Assembly (NCBI RefSeq): GCF_001578185.1
Contig: NZ_CP011008.1
Location: 4,430,001-4,494,000, forward strand
Direction of reading: 5' to 3'
Length of the DNA: 64,000 nucleotides
DNA from: Peribacillus simplex
Lineage (GTDB): Bacteria > Bacillota > Bacilli > Bacillales > DSM-1321
In this document: positions 18,971 through 27,406 of the stretch, in pieces
Layout of the letters: every line of letters starts with the position of its first letter
How positions within the stretch are numbered: the stretch's first letter is position 1
Notes under the pieces: model-generated
Databases searched by the model: none
What the model saw: the letters and a program-made list of their open reading frames with translations, nothing else
What the model was told of the DNA's origin: nothing
Position numbers and translations under genes: made by a program

Positions 18971-18992
18971 GGTAACCTGCTTCAGGCTAACC
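18971..18992 (-). terminator. Hairpin with minus-strand T-run
   Basis: GGTTAGCCTG AAG CAGGTTACC on the minus strand followed by CTTTTTTCTT. It is a second terminator beyond the STAS gene and separates it from the WxL operon. Confidence 0.8.
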
Positions 18993-19110
18993 TTCATTCG
19001 GAAACATAATGAATAAATGTATCGTTGTACGTCAATGCCTATCCACTTATCCGAGGCAAAAAAAGCAGTGAATGGATTTCCTTAACACCCCAAATTACCC
19101 ACCAAAAAAA

Positions 19111-19129
19111 GCCGCCACAACATGGCGAC
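19111..19129 (-). terminator. Terminator of the STAS-domain gene
   Basis: GTCGCCA/TGGCGGC stem on the minus strand, then TTTTTTT, 15 bases after the stop codon. Confidence 0.85.
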
Positions 19130-19143
19130 TTCCATTTCACGAT

Positions 19144-19974
19144 TTAGGTGACTACAAGATAGTCCATCAAGGCCTGCTGCAGTGTACCCTTTGTTTCTGC
19201 TTTACCATCTAACTGAACCCCTGAACGGATCATCTTGATAACAACTTCAGGGCGTAATCCAGTCACCACGGCTTTACAACCCATCATTGCCGTTCCATCG
19301 AGAATATTCATTAAATCATTAATCATTTCAACTTCCATCTCGATGATACCGGATAAATCCAAGATCAATGTCTGTATCCTTAGTTTACCAATCTCCATCA
19401 ATACTTTTTCCTCGATTATCCGTATACGTGAATCATCGATTGTCCCAATTAACGGAAGGACGCAGGTAGTGGATGTTATTGGAATGATCGGGACGGATAG
19501 ATTTTCAACCAAGTTTTGCTGGGCCAGAATCAATTTGTCTTTATAATCGGAGTAACTGACGAAAAAGGATTTAAGAAATACATCAACCTTTTCATTCACT
19601 TTTTTCTCTAAATCAAAAAAGATCTTGGAATCCTCACTGAACAAATCTTTTGCATCTTCGAACTTATAAAGAAAGATCCAAAGCGTCCTGCGGATGGCCT
19701 GAATCCATTCCAACTTGAATGAAAGCGTCAAAGAGTGGGTTGCCCACGTAACTCCCTCTTGTTCGGCAAATGTAATCATATCCGTTTCATTCTGCTCCAC
19801 TATATAACGGATGAGCTTATGTGCATTATTCAAAAGGTCGACATTTCCAATCAGCAGAATTTCTTCAATTTTATCCCTGACATTGACCGCTTCTGATAAA
19901 AGATATTCTTCAAATTCACTTTTATTCTGCAAAAGGAAATCCATTATTTTTTCTTCCTCATAGACAAAACTCAC
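19144..19974 (-). CDS. RsbR-like stressosome protein with STAS domain
   Basis: 276 residues, the length of B. subtilis RsbR paralogues. Residues 1-150 are a helical, globin-like N-terminal sensor (QNKSEFEEYLLSEAVNVRDK). About 165-275 is a STAS domain (VLPLIGTIDDSRIRIIEEKV, then TLILDLSGIIEMEVEMINDL, then MGCKAVVTGLRPEVV). RsbR proteins form the stressosome with RsbS and RsbT and control sigma-B. The first phosphorylation position of the family (Thr in the D-I-T-G motif) is Ser here (DLSG); the Thr in VVTGLRPE is kept. GTG start with GGGAGTGGAG upstream. No rsbS/T nearby, so an orphan paralogue. Confidence 0.82.
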   Translation of the reverse strand: MSFVYEEEKIMDFLLQNKSEFEEYLLSEAVNVRDKIEEILLIGNVDLLNNAHKLIRYIVEQNETDMITFAEQEGVTWATHSLTLSFKLEWIQAIRRTLWIFLYKFEDAKDLFSEDSKIFFDLEKKVNEKVDVFLKSFFVSYSDYKDKLILAQQNLVENLSVPIIPITSTTCVLPLIGTIDDSRIRIIEEKVLMEIGKLRIQTLILDLSGIIEMEVEMINDLMNILDGTAMMGCKAVVTGLRPEVVIKMIRSGVQLDGKAETKGTLQQALMDYLVVT

Positions 19975-20107
19975 TCTTCTCCACTCCCTTTTTTGTAACT
20001 TTCAACTGTGATTTTTGTTACTATTAGTTTCTATGTTGATGGAGTTTTTTCCTGCAAATTGCCTCATATATTAAAGAGTTGGCGGCATCATATAATTTAA
20101 ATCCTGC

Positions 20108-20554
20108 TTACATCTCCTCGCCTGAAAAAACATTCTTCGATGCGGAGGAAAAAATCAGATGGGTGGACGATTTCCCGTATTTGATGGCCTCATCGACGAA
20201 TTCTTCCAGTGTTTCCATGGAAAATGTACTTATTTTAATAAGATAACTGTATTGACCGGCTAACCGGTGGCATTCCAGAACTTCAGGATGACTCAAGCTA
20301 AAATGATAAAAGTCTTTACATCTATCCGTTTCGAATAAAATGAATGCTGTTATTCTCCTATCAAGTTTTTCTAGGGATATTTCCGTTTTATATCCTTTTA
20401 TCACTCCGCTTTCCTCTAATTTAATAACACGTTCTTTAGTTGCTGGGGCTGTTAAGGAAACTTCATGTGCCAGTTCTTTCATGGACATGCGCCCATTATT
20501 CTCCAGCAAGGAAAGTATCTTTTTATCCGTTCGATCCAATTCAATCACCCTCAC
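20108..20554 (-). CDS. Lrp/AsnC-family transcriptional regulator
   Basis: 148 residues if the GTG at 20554 is used; a TTG four codons in, after GAGGGTGA, is an equally plausible start. N-terminal HTH (LDRTDKKILSLLENNGRMSM, then KELAHEVSLTAPATKERVIK), then the RAM ligand-binding and oligomerisation fold (VLECHRLAGQYSYLIKISTF). Divergent from the DJ-1 family gene 134 bp away, which it probably regulates. The palindromic AT-rich TTTATTATTAATAAA just upstream of its start is a candidate operator. Similar in type to the Lrp protein at 62439. Confidence 0.88.
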   Translation of the reverse strand: MRVIELDRTDKKILSLLENNGRMSMKELAHEVSLTAPATKERVIKLEESGVIKGYKTEISLEKLDRRITAFILFETDRCKDFYHFSLSHPEVLECHRLAGQYSYLIKISTFSMETLEEFVDEAIKYGKSSTHLIFSSASKNVFSGEEM

Positions 20555-20688
20555 TTTTTATTATTAATAAAATTCACCTAAACACATTATAAAATAAATA
20601 GAAATGAAATGATTACATAATTTATCGTATGTATTAAGGAAATCTCTTTTTATATAATAAATACAAATATAAATAAGGGGGATGCACG

Positions 20689-21273
20689 ATGAAAAAAGTA
20701 TTGATGCTGCTATCCAATGGATTCGAAGCGGTTGAAGCAAGTGTGTTTACAGATGTATTGGGCTGGAATAAATTAGAGGGTGATGGTACGACTGACCTGG
20801 TTACGGTGGGGCTTCATGAACAATTGAAATGCACATGGAATTTCATGGTGCAGCCGGAATTGACCCTCGATCAAGTGAACCTTGATGACTTCGATGCTTT
20901 GGCCATTCCAGGAGGTTTTGAAGAAGCCGGTTTCTATGATGACGCATATGATCAGAGGTTTCTTGATGTGATCAAGTATTTTCATAATAAGAACAAAATC
21001 ATAGCAACCATTTGTGTCGGTTCTCTCCCACTAGGAAAAAGCGGGATATTGAATGGAAAAAAAGCCACTACATACAATCATCCAACCAGTAAAAGACAGG
21101 GTCAGCTAAAAGAATTTGGTGCGATAGTCGTGAACGAACCGATTGTCACCACGGACAATATCATTACATCCTACAATCCATCCACAGCATTCGATGTTGC
21201 CTTCACGCTCTTGGAAATGCTCACTTCCAAAGAAAATTGTAAACATGTGAAGGAATTGATGGGTTTCCATTAA
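20689..21273 (+). CDS. DJ-1/PfpI family protein
   Basis: 194 residues with the family layout: VLMLLSNGFEAVEASVF at the N-terminus (Glu16 in the position that buffers the active Cys), then LAIPGGFEEAG, then IIATICVGSLPLGKSGIL with the nucleophilic Cys109. His after the Cys, as in PfpI proteases, is absent (Cys-Val-Gly), which is closer to the DJ-1/YajL or ThiJ-type amidotransferase-like deglycase/chaperone branch. Start ATG 20689 follows AAGGGGGATG. Divergent from an Lrp-type regulator. Confidence 0.85.
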   Translation: MKKVLMLLSNGFEAVEASVFTDVLGWNKLEGDGTTDLVTVGLHEQLKCTWNFMVQPELTLDQVNLDDFDALAIPGGFEEAGFYDDAYDQRFLDVIKYFHNKNKIIATICVGSLPLGKSGILNGKKATTYNHPTSKRQGQLKEFGAIVVNEPIVTTDNIITSYNPSTAFDVAFTLLEMLTSKENCKHVKELMGFH

Positions 21274-21319
21274 ATATGCCTTCGAAACGACACCTACATG
21301 ATTTGGATATTATTTGGAT

Positions 21320-21414
21320 GTTGATTTCCGCTCAAGAAACTCGCTTTCCGCGGGCGGTCGGGGAGCCTCCTCGGCTTGCGCCTGCGGGGTCTCGTACCTT
21401 CCTCTCCAATCAAC
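21320..21414 (-). repeat. Dispersed palindromic repeat, copy 3 (inverted)
   Basis: 95 bp ending GTTGATTTCC and CCAATCAAC, in opposite orientation to copies 1 and 2. It holds GCTTTCCGCGGGCGGTCGGG and CCTGCGGGGTCTCG. The remainder of 21274-21705 shows no supported gene. Confidence 0.85.
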
Positions 21415-21705
21415 TTTGTTACAAAATACAGATGGAAATCATACTTGGAGTCGAAGGTGTTTCTTTAGGTCAGTTGGTTCAGGAACATTATTTAAATGCG
21501 TTTTCCGAACTCTTTCTCCTACAGTCTTTTTAAAATAGAAGGATGAAAACTTGAAACATGGAAGATATCAAAGCAATTATGAAGGACAACGGACCGTGAA
21601 AGTAGCGGCAAAAAGAGGTATGGAATGGTCTAATTCCAAACCATGATTTTAAAAGAAACCTTTGGTTATGTTTTTTACTATTTTATACGGATGAAACCCT
21701 TAAAA

Positions 21706-21824
21706 GATTGAAGAAATTTGCGACACTCCTGCCGAATAACTGGCTAGCCGAGACCCCGCAGCCGCTTGCGGTGAGGAGGCTTGGCAGACAGTCGGCGGAA
21801 AGGGAGCGGATTTCTGAAATCAAC
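21706..21824 (+). repeat. Dispersed palindromic repeat, copy 4
   Basis: Diverged copy in the same orientation as copy 1: GATTGAAGAAATTTGCGACA, then GAGACCCCGCAGCC, then GAAATCAAC. It lies about 290 bp from copy 3 in inverted orientation. Confidence 0.7.
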
Positions 21825-21851
21825 TGGATCTTTTTTTCAAAAAGAAAAAAA

Positions 21852-21915
21852 CTGCAGGCAAACTCGTATTTTTCGAGTTCATCTACAGTCAGGGGTTCCG
21901 AATGGATTCGGAACC
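21852..21915 (-). terminator. Two stacked hairpins ending the hyu operon
   Basis: Just after the hyuB stop the minus strand forms GGTTCCGAATCCATTCGGAACC (21894-21915). A second stem follows, CTGTAG..AACTCG..CGAGTT..CTGCAG (21852-21888), with TTTTTTTCTTTTT behind it. The second is the canonical intrinsic terminator. Confidence 0.85.
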
Positions 21916-21924
21916 TTTTTCAGG

Positions 21925-23907
21925 TTACTTCCAATAAGCCAATGAACGGGTTTTCATGGATTCACGGAACTGTTTTGTTGATTCTGGCAAGACTTTATTC
22001 GTTGCATAATCGATGATGACACCATGCTGGCGTATGACATCCAAACTATCCAGCTCCCCATTGGCGAATTTATCTTCAACGATTTGAACGTTTTCCTCAA
22101 GCCATTGTTTACGGTTTTTTCTGATATAAGACCTTGCTTGTTCCGTTGCTTCATCATCTATCTCGAATAAATCGAGATCTTTATCGATTTCCTTGATAAC
22201 CACGCCATAATCCTTTTTAGCTCTCTTAATTGAAACATACTCATCGATAACATCTTCCAAAACATCTTCGGGACTTCTTTCAAGCGGATCTCCCAGACCC
22301 CCGCCCCCAGCGGATGGCCGAACAAAGGAATCCCCTTGCTTCACTTTTACATTTGAGAAAATCGCACCTAAATATCGTTCGTCTTCCTTGCCTGGATTCA
22401 GCCATGCTCCATGCGGGGAAGAAGGCAGCCCTCCAAAAATCCCCCAGGTTATTGAACGGGAACGATCACAGCAATATGACATGACCGTGTTTTTGACGTT
22501 CGTGAGTGTACCACCCTTTTCTACACCGCACCCGCCGCGGTATTTACCCGGCCCGGCAGAGTCCATAATGATTTCATGCTTCATCGTCACGACAGGTGAC
22601 AATCTTTCTTGTCCTTCACAAGGCTGTACGCTGAGTCCCAAACCGAATGTCGGAGAAGTGGCGTTCACACCATCCCGATCTGAGCGGCCTCCATGACCCC
22701 CGGCCATCCAGTCATACCACATGAAGTATTTATCTTGCTCCTGGCGTTGATCCCAACCGCCGATAAGTAAATATTCCAGGTTAAAAGAGCAAGCGATCGC
22801 CCTTTCCGGCATGATGTTGGACCAGAGTTCGAAACAAGCACTCATGATCTTTTCATAGGCACCTGAACAAAAACCCGTTACGGCTATCGGTGCTGGAGCA
22901 TTGACGACGGAGTTTTCCGGCAGTTCAATCTTCACCACTCTGTAAAAACCTGAGTTCAGAGGAATTTCGGGGAAGAATGTCTTGGTTCCTGAGTATGCTG
23001 CTGATAAAGAAGCCCCAAAACCGGCATTCAAAAAGCAGCCGATATAAGAATGCGAACCAGAAAGATCATAAAGGATCTCGTCATCCGTGATGGTCATCTT
23101 AACCCGGATCGGGATTAGACCGTCTCCGACTTCCGGATCCATATCAATATAATCAACGGTCTCCCAGGTGCCATTCGGTAAAGCCGCAACCTTGGCTCTT
23201 GCCAAACGCTCCACATAATTCTGCACTTCCGCAAAGGCAGATAAAGTCGTATCGATTCCATACTTCCCGATAATGGCAAACAACTGACGCTCGCCTACCT
23301 TGGCCGCTTCCACTTGAGCACGTAGATCGCCTACGCGTTCTTCAGGCACGCGCATATTCGTAACGAGAACATTGACCACATCTTTTAAAAACGTTCCTTT
23401 ACTATATATCCTAAGAGGAGGAATCCTTACCCCCTCGCCGAAATGTTCCTTGGCATTGATATCAAAGGATCCAGGTGTCGATCCCCCCATGTCGGCCCAA
23501 TGACCATTCGTTTGCATGAACGCAATGAGCTTGTTTTCATGAAAGACAGGCAGCAGGACCCGTGTGTCATTGAAATGAGTACCGCCCCGATACGGGTCAT
23601 TGACTAAGAATATGTCACCAGGATGGATGTCCCCTTCGAAGTCTTCCAGTACAGCCTTTGCCGTTAGATGCAGTGTACCTACATGGACGGAAATATCCTG
23701 TGTTCCTTGCATGACTGTATTTCCTTCTGCATCACATAGCGCACAGCTGAAATCCCGATTATAAATGACGAAGGAATAGCATGTCCGAAGGATTTGTTCA
23801 GCCATTTGATCTACAAGGTTAACGAAGCCATTTTTTATCACTTCAAATGTCACCGGATCTAAACCTGTTCCAACTCCAGATTGGTCAATTAACTGTTTAT
23901 TAGACAA
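21925..23907 (-). CDS. hyuB: Hydantoinase B / oxoprolinase family subunit (HyuB)
   Basis: 660 residues. HyuB pairs with HyuA to form ATP-dependent cyclic-amide hydrolases (N-methylhydantoinase, 5-oxoprolinase, caprolactamase) or acetophenone-type carboxylases. Family signatures: DPVTFEVIKNGFVNLVDQM, then HPGDIFLVNDPYRGGTHFND (about 96-115), then MQTNGHWADMGGSTPGS, then CSGAYEKIMSACFELWSNIM. The Gly-rich region SAGGGGLGDPLERSPEDV near the C-terminus is typical. Follows hyuA by 16 bp on the same strand. Domain content alone does not fix the substrate. Confidence 0.9.
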   Translation of the reverse strand: MSNKQLIDQSGVGTGLDPVTFEVIKNGFVNLVDQMAEQILRTCYSFVIYNRDFSCALCDAEGNTVMQGTQDISVHVGTLHLTAKAVLEDFEGDIHPGDIFLVNDPYRGGTHFNDTRVLLPVFHENKLIAFMQTNGHWADMGGSTPGSFDINAKEHFGEGVRIPPLRIYSKGTFLKDVVNVLVTNMRVPEERVGDLRAQVEAAKVGERQLFAIIGKYGIDTTLSAFAEVQNYVERLARAKVAALPNGTWETVDYIDMDPEVGDGLIPIRVKMTITDDEILYDLSGSHSYIGCFLNAGFGASLSAAYSGTKTFFPEIPLNSGFYRVVKIELPENSVVNAPAPIAVTGFCSGAYEKIMSACFELWSNIMPERAIACSFNLEYLLIGGWDQRQEQDKYFMWYDWMAGGHGGRSDRDGVNATSPTFGLGLSVQPCEGQERLSPVVTMKHEIIMDSAGPGKYRGGCGVEKGGTLTNVKNTVMSYCCDRSRSITWGIFGGLPSSPHGAWLNPGKEDERYLGAIFSNVKVKQGDSFVRPSAGGGGLGDPLERSPEDVLEDVIDEYVSIKRAKKDYGVVIKEIDKDLDLFEIDDEATEQARSYIRKNRKQWLEENVQIVEDKFANGELDSLDVIRQHGVIIDYATNKVLPESTKQFRESMKTRSLAYWK

Positions 23908-23923
23908 TGGAATCCACCTCTTT

Positions 23924-25963
23924 TTATTTATTTTGGGAAAGAATCAAGTTCCTGTATTTATCAACTTTTGCCGTGAAATTGGGTGGAATGACAGTCGTTG
24001 TATCAAGCTGATCCACTATGGCAGGTCCCGTAATTTCAGAGAATGCCGGAATGAGTTCCCGGTTATACACGTTCGTATTCACATAACCTTCCTCTTCGAA
24101 ATAAACATCACGCGTTTCCTTCAAGGCATCGGCCAGTGTGCCCCCAGGTTCATAGGTCGGAAATTCAGGTTTTGGCACAGTTCCGATAGCCGTAACGAGC
24201 AGCCCGTAAATTTCCACGGTCTGTTCTTTATCAGAGAAAGAAAACTCCCGTTCGTGCTCTTGATGGAAACGGTTAAGGGTCTCTTCCAATGAAGAAATTG
24301 GACAATCGACTTCTATCGCCAATGAACGCCACTGTCCCATATACCTCATGTCAATATATCGCATCAATGTGGAAGCTTCTTTAGCTACACCCTCTTCTTG
24401 CAATAATTCCTCGGCCTCTTTTTCCATCCCGATGAATTCTTTCTCTAAATCCCCTAACGAGACATCCTTGACATTCTTGACATAGGTTTTGGATATATCA
24501 TGACGAACATCGACCAGCAGGCATCCCATTGCCGCGGCAACACCCGGATGCGGCGGGATGATGACAGTCGGGATTTCCATTTCCTTGGCCAAGTACGCGC
24601 CATGCAAAGGCCCAGCCCCTCCGAAAGCCACAAGGGCAAAGTCGCGGGGATCGTATCCCCGTCTAACTGAAATCAGCCTTAGCGAATCACACATGTTGGC
24701 ATTGGCCACCCTTGTGATGGCATTCGCGGCTTCTTCAATCGTATATTTGAATTTCTTGGCGATCTTATCCACGACTTCAATCGCTTTTTGTTTATCCAGT
24801 TCCATCTGTCCATCCAATAGTTTTGTGCCAAGCCGTCCCAATACAATATTGGCATCGGAATTGGTCGGTTCCACTCCACCCCTGCTATAGCAGGCGGGTC
24901 CAGGAACCGCCCCTGCACTTTGAGGGCCATTGCGTAAAGAACCGCCTTCATCCACCCAAGCTAAGCTTCCGCCTCCTGCTCCTATCGTCAAAATTTCGAT
25001 ACTTGGGAACCCTATCGGATATCCATACTCAATATACCAATCTTTCGTAATCCGCAAATCACCTTCATGCATCAAGGAAATATCGGTGCTGGTCCCTCCC
25101 ATATCCAGCCCAATAGCATTATTAAAACCGCAAAGCTGGGCGATATGTTTACTGGCAATCGCACCTGCAGCGATGCCTGAGCTTGCAAGCCTTGCCGCAT
25201 AACGGGGAACGGTTTGGGATGTCATGACCCCTCCGCCGGAATGAAGCACTAATATGTCATCTTCATATCCCCGTTTATTCATTTCACCTTCAAGGGTTTT
25301 AATGTAGTTGCTGACAGTCGGTCCTAAAACCGCATTGACGATCGTCGTACTCATGCGCTCATGCTCAAAAATTTCAGGAAGGACCTCACTTGAAATGCAT
25401 ATATAGACATCCGGGAGTTCCTCCTGGATGATACGTTTCACTTTCGCCTCATTGCTTCCGTTAACATACGAGTTCATGAAGCAAACCGCGATGGATTCGG
25501 TACCGCGTCTTTTTAATTTCCTTGCCAGTGACCGTACTTCCTCTTCATTGATTTCCGTCAGGACATTCCCTGCAAAATCGATGCGTTCTTCCACTTCAAA
25601 ACGGTCTCTTCTTTGAATATACGGTTTGGCTACATCATCATATGTATCCCATAACTCAAGCTTGGTTCCGCGGCGGATTTCCGATACATCCCGAAATCCA
25701 ATGGATGTGATCAATGCTGTCTTTGGCAATTTCCTTTCAATCAAGGCATTGGTGCCTACCGTTGTACCATGGGAAAACACTTTAATATTTTCACAATCTA
25801 TTTCCGCTTTAGCAATTCCATCCAAAATACCGATCTCTGGATTCAGAGGAGTCGACGACGTTTTCGTAATTGAAATTTCCTTCGTGCTTTCATCAAAAAC
25901 GAAAACATCCGTAAATGTTCCGCCTACATCAATTGCGAGCCTAGTTTGCTTCGTACCTATCAT
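23924..25963 (-). CDS. hyuA: Hydantoinase A / oxoprolinase family subunit (HyuA)
   Basis: 679 residues, the ATP-binding ASKHA-fold partner of HyuB. N-terminal phosphate loop RLAIDVGGTFTDVFVFD, then FSHGTTVGTNALIERKLPKT, then SGGGVMTSQTVPRYAARLAS, then NNAIGLDMGGTSTDISL, then the C-terminal ALVAFGGAGPLHGAYLAKEM. It is the first gene of the operon. About 130 bp upstream, a structured leader ends in a terminator (26093-26286), suggesting that transcription into hyuAB is attenuated. Substrate unknown (hydantoin, oxoproline, lactam or other). Confidence 0.9.
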   Translation of the reverse strand: MIGTKQTRLAIDVGGTFTDVFVFDESTKEISITKTSSTPLNPEIGILDGIAKAEIDCENIKVFSHGTTVGTNALIERKLPKTALITSIGFRDVSEIRRGTKLELWDTYDDVAKPYIQRRDRFEVEERIDFAGNVLTEINEEEVRSLARKLKRRGTESIAVCFMNSYVNGSNEAKVKRIIQEELPDVYICISSEVLPEIFEHERMSTTIVNAVLGPTVSNYIKTLEGEMNKRGYEDDILVLHSGGGVMTSQTVPRYAARLASSGIAAGAIASKHIAQLCGFNNAIGLDMGGTSTDISLMHEGDLRITKDWYIEYGYPIGFPSIEILTIGAGGGSLAWVDEGGSLRNGPQSAGAVPGPACYSRGGVEPTNSDANIVLGRLGTKLLDGQMELDKQKAIEVVDKIAKKFKYTIEEAANAITRVANANMCDSLRLISVRRGYDPRDFALVAFGGAGPLHGAYLAKEMEIPTVIIPPHPGVAAAMGCLLVDVRHDISKTYVKNVKDVSLGDLEKEFIGMEKEAEELLQEEGVAKEASTLMRYIDMRYMGQWRSLAIEVDCPISSLEETLNRFHQEHEREFSFSDKEQTVEIYGLLVTAIGTVPKPEFPTYEPGGTLADALKETRDVYFEEEGYVNTNVYNRELIPAFSEITGPAIVDQLDTTTVIPPNFTAKVDKYRNLILSQNK

Positions 25964-26092
25964 ATAATTCCCACCCCTGCTACAAGATTTAAACTGCTTA
26001 TACCTTTGTGAACATTACTTTCCGTTAATCCTTGAAGGTCAGCCAGCCGTCGGAATTCTTAGCCAAAAACGAAATAAGATGAATGATGAAAT

Positions 26093-26286
26093 AAAAAAAA
26101 CCAGTCATATCAATAAAAAATAATTGATATAACTGGTTTTGATCTAGGTTTAGCTCCGCTGAATGGCGAAGTCTATTAGATTCGACAGTTATTTATAGAT
26201 TCATCTTTCAAATCACGGAGTCATTCAAGGCGATGCCTGGCAGAGTAGGAAATTTTCTTCAACTACCCTTATACACTATGGCTATG
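26093..26286 (-). promoter_or_regulatory. Candidate cis-regulatory leader RNA of hyuAB ending in a terminator
   Basis: On the minus strand about 150 nt lie between the promoter at 26293-26320 and an intrinsic terminator (AACCAGTTATATCAAT, loop, ATTGATATGACTGG, TTTTTTTT at about 26142-26094). The leader holds a GGGTAG/CTACTC hairpin and the segments GAATG, TCCG, CATTC and CGGA in that order, which could pair as a pseudoknot. ATAACTG about 40 nt before the terminator could pair with CAGTTAT of its 5' arm as an antiterminator. It matches no riboswitch class I can recall (TPP, SAM, purine, lysine, guanidine-I, T-box and others were considered). A terminator of an independent small RNA is the alternative. 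Confidence 0.5.
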
Positions 26287-26292
26287 TATTTT

Positions 26293-26320
26293 ATCTTACG
26301 TGAATTCACAATAAAGTCAA
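26293..26320 (-). promoter_or_regulatory. Sigma-A-like promoter for the hyuAB leader
   Basis: Minus-strand TTGACT (26320-26315), 16-bp spacer, TAAGAT (26298-26293). Position and strand fit initiation of the leader at 26093-26286. Confidence 0.65.
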
Positions 26321-26395
26321 GTGAATTTTTAGAATATTAAAATAACTATTTCCGAGGATCTATAGAGGATTTTTTACAAAAAGGAGGAAAATTAA

Positions 26396-26423
26396 GTAAG
26401 CATAACAATTTCGCTATGCTTAC
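26396..26423 (-). terminator. Hairpin after the small ORF at 26431
   Basis: GTAAGCATA / TATGCTTAC arms with a 10-base loop, followed on the minus strand by TTAATTTTCC; a modest T-run, so a weak terminator. It begins eight bases past the stop codon. Confidence 0.6.
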
Positions 26424-26430
26424 AGCATTG

Positions 26431-26601
26431 TTATTTATCAGGTGTTTCCAATGTGCCCTCCTCACTGTTTTTGAGGTAAACTTCAGAAATTCCATTCATG
26501 CCTTCCAATAGTTGTTCTTTAGTATAGTCCATACTGCCAACCAGTTTATTTTGCCTCTTATCATTATTCTCTTCTACAAATTTTGATTCTGAATCCGCCA
26601 C
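26431..26601 (-). CDS. Small acidic hydrophilic protein, 56 residues
   Basis: GTG at 26601 follows AGGTGAAAAAT. The peptide (VADSESKFVEENNDKRQNKL, then SMDYTKEQLLEGMNGISEVY) is charged and lacks Cys and membrane segments. Codon pattern and the following hairpin favour a real gene. Family not recognised. The 334 bp to its right (26602-26935) hold only AT-rich promoter-like sequence for the yjlC-ndh operon. Confidence 0.6.
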   Translation of the reverse strand: MADSESKFVEENNDKRQNKLVGSMDYTKEQLLEGMNGISEVYLKNSEEGTLETPDK

Positions 26602-26935
26602 ATTTTTCACCTCATCATTTAGGATGGCGAATAAAGATTGAAATATGTATGATGATAATGATAGACACCTTGCTCTAGGATAAAATAACCGTTTTAGTAA
26701 AAGCTTTCAGATCAAACATAGACCATTCATTAAAATTGGTCTATCATATATGCAGGAAAAGCGCATTTTTTGAATATTTTTAAAAAATCAGCTGTTTTCA
26801 TGAAGCTAAAGGGATATACTATAGGATAGCTTTCATTACATTTTTAAATGTATTTTTTGTGTCACACTTTGTGTAATTTTTTACAAGTTTTTCTATTTAC
26901 ATCAACAAAATGCTTATTGCAAAGGAGAATTGGAT

Positions 26936-27367
26936 ATGTCAGAAACGATTACCCAATCACAAACTGAACAAATTAATGCACGCCAAAAACAATTAGATTT
27001 ACTGGACCAATTATTAAAGCCCGAGGTTCAGGAATCCTTGAACACTTTAGTTGAGCAGTTACCAAAACTGACTGAATTAGTGAATATTTTAACAAAGTCT
27101 TATGATTTCGCTCAATCGGTTGCGACTGATGATGTTTTGAAAAATGATACGGTCAGCGCCATTTCGGAGATCGCTACACCTGTAGTGGGCTCAGTGAAAG
27201 GTCTTGCAGCTAACGCCATCGAAGCCAAGGATCGTGCAGAAGCGAATAATGATGTGATCGGTCTTTTTGGACTGTTAAGAATGATGAAAGACCCGCAAGC
27301 ACAAAAACTTTTCCGTTTTGCCCAAGCTTTTCTTGAAGTCTCTTCAGAACGCAAAAACCAAAAATAA
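26936..27367 (+). CDS. yjlC: DUF1641 protein, YjlC-like
   Basis: 143 residues from ATG 26936, which has AAAGGAGA at good spacing; a TTG two codons earlier is less likely. DUF1641 proteins are helical (NARQKQLDLLDQLLKPEVQE, then the family's FGLLRMMKDPQAQKLFRFA near the C-terminus). In B. subtilis yjlC lies directly upstream of ndh in one operon, and the same order and 39-bp spacing are seen here. It probably associates with the NADH dehydrogenase at the membrane, but its role is not settled. Confidence 0.88.
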   Translation: MSETITQSQTEQINARQKQLDLLDQLLKPEVQESLNTLVEQLPKLTELVNILTKSYDFAQSVATDDVLKNDTVSAISEIATPVVGSVKGLAANAIEAKDRAEANNDVIGLFGLLRMMKDPQAQKLFRFAQAFLEVSSERKNQK

Positions 27368-27406
27368 TTTGATAAACATTCAATCAGTAAGGACGGGGGA
27401 TTAACT

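Noticed and set aside
24454-25202. Alternative minus- and plus-strand frames within hyuA
   Set aside because: Out-of-frame with a fully conserved enzyme gene.
25626-25967. Open frames on the plus strand opposite hyuA and hyuB
   Set aside because: Shadow frames of well-supported long genes; no start signals.
26840-26935. Rex-type operator ahead of yjlC-ndh
   Set aside because: TGTGTCACACTTTGTGTAA contains TTGTG-like half-sites but not in the inverted arrangement Rex needs (TTGTGAA..TTCACAA). Not claimed.
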